From Planctomycetota bacterium (lineage in GTDB: Bacteria > Planctomycetota > UBA1135 > UBA2386): a DNA stretch of 44,457 nt. Every line of letters begins with the position of its first letter. Position 1 is the stretch's first letter. The notes beneath the pieces were generated by a model. It was not told the DNA's origin. It ran no database searches and worked only from the letters and a program-made list of their open reading frames with translations. Shown here piece by piece: positions 9,577 through 17,893 of this stretch. The translations under genes were made by a program, and so were the position numbers. The stretch spans positions 321,770 through 366,226 of the forward strand of contig BJHM01000001.1 in assembly GCA_014192625.1 (NCBI GenBank), written 5' to 3'.

Positions 9577-11049
9577 CTAAAGCTGGGTCATCGGCACTTG
9601 CTTGCCGGATAGCCAGACCGAGCGCAGTTCGCTGGTCGCATCAAGTGGATTGCCGGAGAACACCAACAGGTTGGCCTGCTTGCCAACCTTCAGCGAGCCA
9701 ACTTCGCCATCAACGCCGAGCATCTTGGCTGGCACTAGTGTGACACCGGCGAGGGCAACGTCGGCAGGCAGGCCGTGGCGGCACAACTCCATCAACTGAA
9801 AGAACAGAGTGCGCGCTGCATCGCGAGTATCGCCTATCTGGAAACCGATCTCGAGGCCCGCATCGTGCAGGGTCTTCGCTGGGTTGGTGAGGTAGCGCGT
9901 GCGCGGTCGCGTCGACAACGTTGGCGGCAACAACAGCGGCGACTTCAATTTTTTCACGGCCTCGATTGCATCGGCATCGTCGAAGGTCCCCGATTGCGGA
10001 TCGAAGCGGCTTGTTGCGATTGCGCGCGGAAACGAAAGGTCCTCGCCGCATGCGTGCGTCCAGTGCAGTAAGTCGGCGGAGCTGTCGATCTGTATGATCG
10101 CGCGGCGGCGACCTTCGAGCAGATCTGCGAGCACTTCGAGGTTGGGATCCTTTTTCTCCTCGGGCTTTTGTGCTTGGGCGGGCGGTTGTTGCGCCGGCGG
10201 CGTTTGGCCGTCCTTCTTTGGCTCGGGCTTCGGCTCGGGCTTTGGCTCGGGCTTTGGCTCGGGCTTTGGCTCGGGCTTTGGCTCGGGCGGCTTGTCGCCT
10301 GGCTTCGGTGTTTCCACGGGCTTGTCGCCGGGCTTTGCAGCATCGGCTGGCTGGTCGGCGGGTTTTGGCTCCGCTGGCTTTGGCACTTCCTTAGGCTTCT
10401 TGCGTTCCTCGACAATCTTCGTTGCCTTGTCGAAGTTTTCCTTCAGTAGTTTCTTGGTGGCGTTTTCGCGCGCCATACCGATGAACACGAAGGCGTCGTC
10501 CTTGGCGGTGAGCGTCTCGAGTGTCTTGCCATCTGGCTTTAGCAACGCGCCGAGACCGCCAAAGCCGCTCGCATTTGGCACTAGGCTCAGGGTTGTGATG
10601 CCGCTGCGCAACAGCTCGATAAATACGTCTTGCTTGGCATCGAGCCGCTCGACGATCTTGGTCGCGGCTTGGTTTTGTACGCCAGCGCGCGGTGTTTCCA
10701 TGCCGGCAAACGGATTGCCGCCGCGACGGCCGCGTCGGACCCCGCCGTCGACTTGTTGCGGCATGCGTGGTGGCGCAGTCAGTCCCGCGCGCGAGAACGC
10801 ACTGACTAGCCCCGGCATCACCGTGCCGCCTTTGCAGTCGACAGTGAGCGCACCGGCGGGGGCTACGGCGTCCTTGCCGATGGAAAGGATCGTGCCGTTT
10901 TTTACGACCATGGTGCCACGTTCAATCACGGGCCCGTCGATGACGACGAGTCGCGCGTTGGTGAACGCAACTGGCCGGTTGTCTTGCGCGCGCGCGGTTG
11001 CAGTGAGTGCGAAAACGGCGATGGCTAATGCGGCGGATGCCTTCATCAC
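9577..11049 (-). CDS. Secreted amidohydrolase-like protein, eighth of the array, metal site lost, Pro-rich linker (490 aa)
   Basis: It has a signal peptide (to about ARAQ, residue 22) and the N-terminal amidohydrolase segment ARLVVIDGPVIERGTMVV. At strand 1 it reads PGLVSAFSR where PGFxDxHxH is expected, so both metal His are lost. The middle carries a long Lys/Pro/Glu linker with about six EPKP units, encoded by a 12-base repeat at about 10216-10288. The C-terminal half ends with VGSLKVGKQANLLVFSGNP, the family signature. An IGDT may correspond to the strand-8 Asp region, but no full metal set is present. The start ATG overlaps the previous stop by 4 bases (11046-11049), so translation is probably coupled. 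It is likely a non-catalytic paralog. Confidence 0.88.
   Translation of the reverse strand: MMKASAALAIAVFALTATARAQDNRPVAFTNARLVVIDGPVIERGTMVVKNGTILSIGKDAVAPAGALTVDCKGGTVMPGLVSAFSRAGLTAPPRMPQQVDGGVRRGRRGGNPFAGMETPRAGVQNQAATKIVERLDAKQDVFIELLRSGITTLSLVPNASGFGGLGALLKPDGKTLETLTAKDDAFVFIGMARENATKKLLKENFDKATKIVEERKKPKEVPKPAEPKPADQPADAAKPGDKPVETPKPGDKPPEPKPEPKPEPKPEPKPEPKPEPKKDGQTPPAQQPPAQAQKPEEKKDPNLEVLADLLEGRRRAIIQIDSSADLLHWTHACGEDLSFPRAIATSRFDPQSGTFDDADAIEAVKKLKSPLLLPPTLSTRPRTRYLTNPAKTLHDAGLEIGFQIGDTRDAARTLFFQLMELCRHGLPADVALAGVTLVPAKMLGVDGEVGSLKVGKQANLLVFSGNPLDATSELRSVWLSGKQVPMTQL
10216..10288 (-). repeat. 12-base coding minisatellite (EPKP repeat)
   Basis: A 12-base unit close to GGCTTTGGCTCG on the plus strand repeats about six times, with one early unit differing by a base. 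On the coding strand it gives tandem Glu-Pro-Lys-Pro units in a linker of the eighth amidohydrolase-like protein. It stays in frame and could change length by slippage. Confidence 0.85.
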
Positions 11050-12290
11050 TTCACGTCTCCTGATTGGTAGACCAGTTTACCTTCGATGTAGACCCGCAGA
11101 GGCGGGCAGCGCGGATCGAGTGGATCACCGCGCGTGACCAGGAAGTCCGCGTCCTTACCGGACGACAGCGAACCAACCCGGTCGTCAATGCCGATCTGGC
11201 GCGCGGGCACGAGTGTGACCGCGAGCAATGCTTGCTCGTATGCGAGGCCTAGGCGCACAGCCATGGCGGCTTGTAGCGGTAGTTCTTCGGCCGCAACCAC
11301 GGGTGCGTCGGTGTTGATCGACATGTCGTGGCAGCCCTCGTCCCAATACGCTTGGCACATGCCTTGAATGCGCGAGTAGCGGTCAAACTCATACATGCGC
11401 GGACCGAGGTTGACCGGTGTCTTACGCTTCGCGACAGCGGCGGCGGCCGTCCAGCCGTCAAAGCAGCCGTGCGACAGAATCATCCAGAGATGAAAGGTGT
11501 CTTGGAACATGCGCGCGGTCGCAACGATGTCGCGGGCACCGGCAGTGTGAATCAGCACCGGGACTTTTCTGTCCATCACCTGCCGCAGCTGCTCAAGCTC
11601 GGGCTGCAGTTTTGGTTTTGGCCCTTCGCTGGCGTCGAACGCGCGCCACTTCGCGGCGTAGCGTTCGGCGATGCGCAGTTGCTCAGTCAGCAGGTCGCTG
11701 GAGCCCATTCGCGTCAGGCCCAGATCGCCGGAATGTCGTTCCGGATTGAAGCCTTGCGCCACTTTCATCGCGCCGATTTTGCGCAGCACCATGCTGTCGA
11801 GCGGCTCGCCATACTTCATCTTTAGCAGCACTCCGAAGCCGCCGATGCTGGTGCCCGAGCCAGGAATAAACAGCGTCGTCGTGATGCCACCGGCGACGGC
11901 GCGGTGGATGGCCTCCTCATGTGGCCGGACAATGTCGAGCGTGCGCAGTTCGCCGTTGAGCGGCATCACCATGTCGTTGATGTCGCCGCCGCCGCCGCTC
12001 ACGTGATGGTGTAGATCGACAAAGCCGGGGCACAACCAAGCATCGCCGAGGTCAACGATCCTGGTGTCCGCGGGGAGTTTCAGGTTGGCGCGCGGCCCGA
12101 TCTGAGCGATCTTGCCATCGCGTACGAGCAACAGGCCTCGGTCGACTGGCGCACCATCGCAGGTCAAAATCCGCGTAGCGAAGTAGGCCGTCGGCGCCGC
12201 CAACCCTGCCTGCGCATGGAGCGTCAGTGCTGCGGCGAACGCAGCGACCAGGCGCATGCTGGCGCGAGTTGTGCGCTGGTTGGACATCAC
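11046..12290 (-). CDS. Secreted amidohydrolase with intact metal site, seventh of the array (414 aa)
   Basis: Predicted metal-dependent amidohydrolase acting outside the cytoplasm; the substrate is unknown. A signal peptide is present (hydrophobic residues about 13-31). Strand 1 reads CPGFVDLHHHVSG with the HxH pair at His94/His96. Further candidate ligands are His248 (PVLIHTAG), His274 (MILSHGCFD) and Asp327 (SINTDAPVV). This HxH-His-His-Asp set resembles the imidazolonepropionase/prolidase-like branch. The C terminus has VGSLSSGKDADFLVTRGDP. It is close to the sixth protein: both have RTLDI/L, a PGSG...GGFG segment and an NTDxPVV segment. Start and stop both overlap neighbouring genes by 4 bases. 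It is one of only two likely enzymes among the nine. Confidence 0.92.
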   Translation of the reverse strand: MMSNQRTTRASMRLVAAFAAALTLHAQAGLAAPTAYFATRILTCDGAPVDRGLLLVRDGKIAQIGPRANLKLPADTRIVDLGDAWLCPGFVDLHHHVSGGGGDINDMVMPLNGELRTLDIVRPHEEAIHRAVAGGITTTLFIPGSGTSIGGFGVLLKMKYGEPLDSMVLRKIGAMKVAQGFNPERHSGDLGLTRMGSSDLLTEQLRIAERYAAKWRAFDASEGPKPKLQPELEQLRQVMDRKVPVLIHTAGARDIVATARMFQDTFHLWMILSHGCFDGWTAAAAVAKRKTPVNLGPRMYEFDRYSRIQGMCQAYWDEGCHDMSINTDAPVVAAEELPLQAAMAVRLGLAYEQALLAVTLVPARQIGIDDRVGSLSSGKDADFLVTRGDPLDPRCPPLRVYIEGKLVYQSGDVK

Positions 12291-13675
12291 CAGGCGGGGC
12301 GCTTCTCGTCGCGGCGGTAGCAGAGGTTGCCGTTCACAACCGTTTTCTGGACGGTGCTGCGCGGATCTATCGGATCGCCACTCCAGACCACCAAGTCGGC
12401 ATCCTTGCCAACTTCAAGCGAGCCAGTGCGGTGGTCAATGCCGGCGAAGCGGGCGGGATTGATGGTAAGGCCGCGCAGCGCGACCTCGTGCGGCAGGCCA
12501 AGGCGCACGGCAATCGCCGCCTGCACCGTCAACTGTTCTTCAGGCACCACCGGCGAATCCGTGTTGATGCCGATGCCGTCGCGGCCGACACCCTGCACTG
12601 GCGACCGCCAGGGGTAATAGGGACCGCCGGTGTACCAGACTTGATGCAGGCCGAGGATCTTGCTGGTCGCGCGATCGAAGTGATAGGTGCGCGGACCAGC
12701 GGCGATTGGCAGACCCGCTTCCTGCATGTTGCCGCTCAGTCGATAGGCATCGAACTCACCATGCACCACGACGGTCCACAGGCCGAGTTCGAGGCGCAGT
12801 TCGCGTAGCGTTTCGAGCACCACCTGGTAGATCTGCGTGTGCACCGAGACTGGGAACTCATGGCGGAACAGGCCGCGCAACAGTTCCAGCGTCGGATCGA
12901 ACTTGGGCTTTTGCCCTTGGCCTGCGAGGAAGCGCTCGTATTGGTCGTAATAGCGTTTGCCGTCGAGCAGCGTCATGCGCAGCCCTTCGTTCATGCCCAT
13001 GACCGTGGCACCTAGGTCGCCCGTGCCGCGCTCGGGATTGCCAGCTTGCGCGATCTTGAGGCTGCCCGGGAAGCGGATCAGTGCGTCATCCGGCGAGTGG
13101 CCCCACGTTTTGGTGAGCGTGCCGAAGCCGCCCATGTTGGAACCCGAACCTGGCAGGTAGAGCACGCTCGTGATGCCGCCAGCTCGCGCCATGCGAATCT
13201 GGTCGTGCTCCATCGAGATCAGGTCGAGCGTGCGGAACTCAGGATTGGTCGGGTGGACTGTGTCGTTGAGATCGAAGCTCGGGCTCGCGATGTGGCAGTG
13301 CAGGTCGACGAAGCCTGGAACGATCCATGTGTCACCGCACTCGATCACTTCGTAGCCGGCGGGAACGGCGAGGTCCTTGCTCTTGCCGATCGCCTGAATC
13401 ACGCCGTCGTGTGTGATGATCGCGCCGTCATCGATGGGCGGTTGAGTGATCGGCAAGATCTTGCGCGCGCGGAACACGTAGCCCTGGCTCGGCAGGCCGC
13501 GCGGACCCCAGCGTGCGACTTGATAGTCGGACTCCTTGGTCGGTCGCTTTGGATGCCAGGTCACCAGCGTGAGTTCGCCGGGTGCGAGTGCTGCAGGCGG
13601 CTTTGCATCCTGCGCAAACAACGCGGCCGTGAGCAGTGCAAGGCTGAATGCCTGTGTGTGCTGGGTGGCGGTCAC
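12287..13675 (-). CDS. Secreted amidohydrolase with intact metal site, sixth of the array (462 aa)
   Basis: Predicted extracytoplasmic metal-dependent hydrolase; substrate unknown. The hydrophobic N terminus ending in LFAQ looks like a signal peptide. An extra segment of about 45 residues precedes the usual VFRARKILPI start. Strand 1 reads VPGFVDLHCHIAS (His126/His128). Other candidate ligands are His279 (PVSVHTQI), His305 (TVVVHGEFD) and Asp373 (GINTDSPVV). The signature TGSLEVGKDADLVVWSGDP is near the end. I chose a GTG start at 13675 because it forms a GTGA overlap with the previous stop, as in the rest of the array. The open frame reaches an ATG at 13717, which would add 14 polar residues before the signal peptide. 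Confidence 0.9.
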   Translation of the reverse strand: MTATQHTQAFSLALLTAALFAQDAKPPAALAPGELTLVTWHPKRPTKESDYQVARWGPRGLPSQGYVFRARKILPITQPPIDDGAIITHDGVIQAIGKSKDLAVPAGYEVIECGDTWIVPGFVDLHCHIASPSFDLNDTVHPTNPEFRTLDLISMEHDQIRMARAGGITSVLYLPGSGSNMGGFGTLTKTWGHSPDDALIRFPGSLKIAQAGNPERGTGDLGATVMGMNEGLRMTLLDGKRYYDQYERFLAGQGQKPKFDPTLELLRGLFRHEFPVSVHTQIYQVVLETLRELRLELGLWTVVVHGEFDAYRLSGNMQEAGLPIAAGPRTYHFDRATSKILGLHQVWYTGGPYYPWRSPVQGVGRDGIGINTDSPVVPEEQLTVQAAIAVRLGLPHEVALRGLTINPARFAGIDHRTGSLEVGKDADLVVWSGDPIDPRSTVQKTVVNGNLCYRRDEKRPAW

Positions 13676-16494
13676 TTTGCTTCCTCCCGACGATCGATCG
13701 CGATCTCGCCGTTGCATGCGACCAGCAGGACTCGGCTCTGAGGTTCAAACGGGTCGCCCGAGAACACCACGAAGTCCGCATCCTTGCCTTTCTTCAAACT
13801 GCCGACGCGTGCTTCGAGCTTGAACGCGCGCGCGGCGTTGACGGTGAGGCCCGCGAGTGCGTCGTCCGGCGAGAGGCCATAGCGCACTGCATACGCAGCG
13901 TGCAGTGGCAGGAAGCGCCCGCCGGTGCAGTCGCCGCTGCCGAACATGACAGGCAGGTCGAGGTCGGCGAACTCTGCTGCCTTGTTGACGAGCCGCTTGC
14001 CCTCGTCGCGCACCATTTCTGGATCGAGCAACATCGTCGGCCGCTTGCCGCCGAACACCGCCTTGTCGTCGATTGCCGAGTCGGCATCTTGCAGCACATA
14101 AGGTAACTGCTCTTTCTCCATCAAGGTCACGACGGATTGAATCGCGAGGCCGCGCTGCACGCGGATCACCAACGCGGCGCGCTTCTCAAGGATCGCACGC
14201 ATCGGCTCCTGGCTCTCATCGATCGGCGGCTTTTTGGGCGCGTCGCTTTTTGGCTCACCAACATTTTGCGGCGCACTCGCGATCGGTGCTGCAGTTGTTG
14301 CGCCGTCCTTTGCAGTGCGCTTCATCGTGAGGTTTTGATCGCCGGCCGGGCCGAACGCGATCTTGCCATCAAAGCTGTCGTCTTTGACCGTGCCTTCAAG
14401 TGTGGAGTTGCCGCCCATGCCGCGGAACTCAAGCTTCAGCTTGGTGCCATCAAACGTGCCATTCTCGACGTCTTGCTCCGGCAGGTCGCGAGTGCCAAAA
14501 GACAGCTTTGCCTTGCCCGTCACCTTCTGGCCTTCGAGCTTCAACGCGAGCGAGAACTTGATCTGGGAGCGACCCTGAAGCTCGAGTGAGCCTTCCCAAG
14601 TGCCGCTGACCTGGTCGGCCATTGGCGCATCGGTAGGCGCAGGCTTTATTGGTAGCGGCACCGGTGCGGCAACAGGCTTCTTGCCTGCCTGCCACTCGGC
14701 GTAGGCCTTGTCGTAGGCGGTAAAGGCTTCGGTGTATTTCTTGGCGCGGTCAATCATCTCGCGCAGTGGTTGATCGGCGTTGGGGCCGATCGCGTCAAAC
14801 GCTGCGCGCTGTCCGGCGATGCTCGATACGACCAGTCCCTGCTGGTTTCGTGCGCCGGTCTTGATTGCGGTGATGCGGCCGGCAATCGGGCCGCCATCCT
14901 TGCCGGAAGTAAGCACGGTGGTGACACCTGCTGCGAGCACGGCCGCGAACATCGGATCGTCAAATGCGATCACTTGCTCCAGCTTCTGGCTGGGGGTGCC
15001 GGGTGGCACGCCAGTGCCTTCACCGGCGAGGCCCAGGTTGCTCCACGCATCGATGAAGCCTGGCGTCATAACGGCACCGGGGCAGTCGATGACGCGTGCG
15101 CCGTAGGGGATTGCGAGGTCTTCGCCGAGGCCCTTGATACGGTTTCCCTGCACCAGCAGCACGCCGTTGTGGAGCGTGCGGCCTTCGCCATCGAGAATCT
15201 TGCCGCAGCGAATGGCGAGCAACTTGTTCTCGGGTTTCCGTTCGTAGGCAAGGTGTCCGTCGACGTAGGTTGCCTCGACCATCGTGCCGATCGCCAGCGG
15301 TTCGCCGCTGAGCACGATGAAGTCCGCATCCTTACCAGCCGCAATCGTGCCGACGCGGGCATCGACGCCGAGGATCATGGCGGCATCCTGGCCGATGGCA
15401 CGCAGCGCGGTGCTCGCTGGCAGACCTGCGCGCACTGCGAGGCCGACCGAGACGAGGTAATCGCGCAGCGGCATACTGAGTGCCGGTGCTAGACCGATGC
15501 GCATGCCCGCTGCAGCCGCCTTGGCGGGCGCATCAAAGTGCAATTCCTGCTGCTCGACGAGACGGTCCTCGGTGCCCGGGTTGATGCGGCCAAGCAGCAC
15601 CGGCATACGAAACGTCGCTGTGACCTGCTGGCTCGCAGCCTGCTTCGCCAGAGTGGCGATTTCCTGCGGGTTCTCCAGCACCATGCGAACCGCAAGTTCT
15701 TGCTGGAGCAGGAGGGCGCGGCGGATATCGGTGGCCTTGGTCGCGGCAGCGCGGAGCAACAGTCGACGTTCGACAACGGCCTTTAGTGCTGCGGTGTCGT
15801 AGCGACGTTCGCCCTTATTCTCGTCGTTGAGGCCGGTGTCGGTCATCGCGTCTTTGAACAGCGCCCGTAACTCGGGCAGCACGCCGATGCGCGCTGTCGG
15901 TGTCTGGATCCGTGCTGGCACCAGTGGGTCATCGTCGGTCGGATGTGCCGTCGGCTCGAATACGCGCGGCGCGTTGACGCCGCCATCACCAAAGTTGGTG
16001 CGCAGTCCGGTCGCGTCGATGAGCACGCGCTGGACAATGTCGGTGCCGTGCGTTTTTACTGCGGCACCTTGGCCCGAGATCAGCCGTTCGCGGCCCGGCG
16101 ACAGGTAGACCGTGGTTACACCGCCTTGCAACGCGTCGCGCTGGCTGGCCTCGAAGTCAAAGCCATCGAGCGCCATGAAGTCTGGCGTGATCGCATACTC
16201 ATCATCGCGCGCGCCGGACAGGTCGGAGTCAACGGCGACGATGCCCGGCATTACGACGCGCTGCATGCAGTCAACGATCGGCAGCTCGGGCGGCGGCTGC
16301 TCCTTGCCGACGCTTTTGATCTTGCCTTCACTGACGATTAGCCAAGCACCTTCGAGGCTGGTTGTGCCATCACCGATAAGTAGTCGGCCGCAGTGCACTG
16401 CGTAGTCAGACGGCGCAGGCGCTTTTTGTGCTGGTGCCGAAGTTGCCAGTGCAACAGCGAACAGGGTTTGAAGAATCAAAAGGGGCGCGCGCAT
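13672..16494 (-). CDS. Secreted double amidohydrolase-like protein with inserted beta domain, fifth of the array (940 aa)
   Basis: Two amidohydrolase-like domains are fused in one exported chain (signal peptide to about APAQ, residue 23). Domain 1 spans about 30-415 and ends with VGTIAAGKDADFIVLSGEP. Domain 2 spans about 425-930 and ends with VGSLKKGKDADFVVFSGDP. Where an enzyme has HxH, domain 1 reads PGIVAVDSD and domain 2 PGFIDAWSN, so neither keeps a normal metal site. A stretch of about 100 residues (about 629-727, starting SGTWEGSLE) interrupts domain 2; alternating strands with Gly turns suggest a small beta-barrel or lipocalin-like fold. The frame is open to 16692, but that extension only reads the repeat of the previous gene in another frame. 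The ATG at 16494 lies one base after the previous stop. Confidence 0.9.
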   Translation of the reverse strand: MRAPLLILQTLFAVALATSAPAQKAPAPSDYAVHCGRLLIGDGTTSLEGAWLIVSEGKIKSVGKEQPPPELPIVDCMQRVVMPGIVAVDSDLSGARDDEYAITPDFMALDGFDFEASQRDALQGGVTTVYLSPGRERLISGQGAAVKTHGTDIVQRVLIDATGLRTNFGDGGVNAPRVFEPTAHPTDDDPLVPARIQTPTARIGVLPELRALFKDAMTDTGLNDENKGERRYDTAALKAVVERRLLLRAAATKATDIRRALLLQQELAVRMVLENPQEIATLAKQAASQQVTATFRMPVLLGRINPGTEDRLVEQQELHFDAPAKAAAAGMRIGLAPALSMPLRDYLVSVGLAVRAGLPASTALRAIGQDAAMILGVDARVGTIAAGKDADFIVLSGEPLAIGTMVEATYVDGHLAYERKPENKLLAIRCGKILDGEGRTLHNGVLLVQGNRIKGLGEDLAIPYGARVIDCPGAVMTPGFIDAWSNLGLAGEGTGVPPGTPSQKLEQVIAFDDPMFAAVLAAGVTTVLTSGKDGGPIAGRITAIKTGARNQQGLVVSSIAGQRAAFDAIGPNADQPLREMIDRAKKYTEAFTAYDKAYAEWQAGKKPVAAPVPLPIKPAPTDAPMADQVSGTWEGSLELQGRSQIKFSLALKLEGQKVTGKAKLSFGTRDLPEQDVENGTFDGTKLKLEFRGMGGNSTLEGTVKDDSFDGKIAFGPAGDQNLTMKRTAKDGATTAAPIASAPQNVGEPKSDAPKKPPIDESQEPMRAILEKRAALVIRVQRGLAIQSVVTLMEKEQLPYVLQDADSAIDDKAVFGGKRPTMLLDPEMVRDEGKRLVNKAAEFADLDLPVMFGSGDCTGGRFLPLHAAYAVRYGLSPDDALAGLTVNAARAFKLEARVGSLKKGKDADFVVFSGDPFEPQSRVLLVACNGEIAIDRREEAK

Positions 16495-16495
16495 G

Positions 16496-17893
16496 TCACT
16501 TGCCTTCTTTGGCAGGCGCGCCGGTCTTGCCGCCTTGCGGTGCCTTCTCAGCCTTGTCCTTTGGCTCAGCCTTGTCCTTTGGCTCAGCCTTGTCCTTTGG
16601 CTCAGCCTTGTCCTTTGGTTCCTTAAGTGTTGTGGCATCGCCCTGCGGTTTGGGTTCGGCAAACAGGTATTTGAGGCGCTGGTCCTTGGCACGTTCGTAG
16701 ACCACCATGCCCTCGAGCACGACGGTCTCGACCCAGGTCGTAGCCAGCAGCGGATCGCCGGTGAGGATCTGCAGGTTGCCGAGTTTGCCCTCTGCTAGTG
16801 AGCCGAGTTGATCATCAAGCGAGAGCAACTGTGCCGGCACCGTCGTCAGTGCTTTTAGTGCGGCCTGCCGGTCGACACCGTTGCGCACGCAGGTCGCAAG
16901 CTGCCACCACGGGTAGCCACTGGCGCCACCGATACCGATGCTGAGCGCGAACGGGATGCCCGCGGCCGCGAACAGACTCGGCGTGGCGATCTTTTGTTCG
17001 ACCTGGGTCTCTGGATCGACCTCAAAGTATTCGATGGTCTCATCGAGTACGACGGGCACGTTCAGCGCCTTCAGCTCGTCGATTGCCTTGTGCATGTTCG
17101 GGCCGAGCACGAGCACGAGATTGAGTTCCTTGGTCAGGCGAATCGCTTCCGGCACTTCGGCGGCACTTGGCACAAAGAGCCAGCCCTTGATCTTCTTCTG
17201 CAGCAGATCGATGACCGGCTTTTTCTGGCGGTCGTATTCTTCGGTCCATTCCTTGTCCGAGGCGATTGCACCGGCCTTCTTTTCCTTTTCAAACTCGGCC
17301 TTGCGGCGCTCGAAGTCGACGAGGTATTCGCGCACGTCGTCGAGCGATCGGTGCAGCTTGCGGATCTGTTGCAAGCGCCCGCCACCTTGCGCGAACAGCG
17401 AGATCTTGAGTCCGCTCGAGGTTGCGACGGCCATGTCTTCCACCGTGCGGCCAAACGGGCGCACGACCATGCCGCTGCCGCCGAGCAGCGTTTGGTTGCC
17501 GGGAATCGCGTGCACAGTGCCGACGCCGTTGCGCAGGCAATCTTCGAAGAACGTGTTGGCGGGATCGAGCGCGTCGGCGATCGAGATCCACGGCACGTTC
17601 TGCATTTGCTCATTCATGCCGCGCACGCCGCCGGTGGTGTGTGCAAGCACATAGGTTGGCAGCACGGTCTTGCCGGTGGCGTCGATGACCTTGGCCGTCC
17701 AAGGCACTTCGATATCCGCGGACTTGCCGAGCTTCAGGATGCGACCGTTCTCGATCAGCACGGTGGCGTCGTCGATCACGGCACCGGTCATCGTGATGAC
17801 CTTGCCGCCCTTGACCGCGAGGACGTCCTGAGCGCAGAGCGGGAGCGCGAGAAGCGCCACAGAAGCGACGCTATGGATCAATGAGGAGTTCAT
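16496..17893 (-). CDS. Secreted amidohydrolase-like protein, fourth of the array, Lys-rich tail (465 aa)
   Basis: The signal peptide ends near LCAQ (residue 22). The N-terminal segment VKGGKVITMTGAVIDDATVL is the usual small beta domain. At strand 1 it reads LPTYVLAHTTG: one His is kept but the second is Thr and the preceding Asp is lost. The second protein of the array has the same substitution pattern (PGFVLAHST). The C-terminal signature LGSLAEGKLGNLQILTGDP is present. The tail carries four tandem six-residue units (EPKDKA) encoded by an 18-base repeat, and the protein ends very Lys/Gly-rich. The start overlaps the previous stop by 4 bases. It is probably non-catalytic. Confidence 0.88.
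   Translation of the reverse strand: MNSSLIHSVASVALLALPLCAQDVLAVKGGKVITMTGAVIDDATVLIENGRILKLGKSADIEVPWTAKVIDATGKTVLPTYVLAHTTGGVRGMNEQMQNVPWISIADALDPANTFFEDCLRNGVGTVHAIPGNQTLLGGSGMVVRPFGRTVEDMAVATSSGLKISLFAQGGGRLQQIRKLHRSLDDVREYLVDFERRKAEFEKEKKAGAIASDKEWTEEYDRQKKPVIDLLQKKIKGWLFVPSAAEVPEAIRLTKELNLVLVLGPNMHKAIDELKALNVPVVLDETIEYFEVDPETQVEQKIATPSLFAAAGIPFALSIGIGGASGYPWWQLATCVRNGVDRQAALKALTTVPAQLLSLDDQLGSLAEGKLGNLQILTGDPLLATTWVETVVLEGMVVYERAKDQRLKYLFAEPKPQGDATTLKEPKDKAEPKDKAEPKDKAEPKDKAEKAPQGGKTGAPAKEGK
16549..16620 (-). repeat. Four 18-base coding repeats (EPKDKA)
   Basis: An 18-base unit (CAGCCTTGTCCTTTGGCT on the plus strand) repeats four times over 72 bases; the last copy differs by one base. 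It encodes EPKDKA units in the tail of the fourth amidohydrolase-like protein. Read in another frame it creates an RTRLSQ pseudo-repeat upstream of the fifth gene, which is not real coding sequence. Confidence 0.92.

Noticed and set aside
9899-11137. Long plus-strand open frame opposite the eighth amidohydrolase-like gene (412 codons)
   Set aside because: It is a mirror of a GC-rich coding strand; its translation is dominated by repeats and has no recognisable domain, while the minus strand has a full family pattern.
16495-16692. 66-residue extension of the double amidohydrolase with RTRLSQ repeats
   Set aside because: The repeats are the other-frame reading of EPKDKA repeats in the neighbouring gene; no signal peptide would then be at the N terminus.
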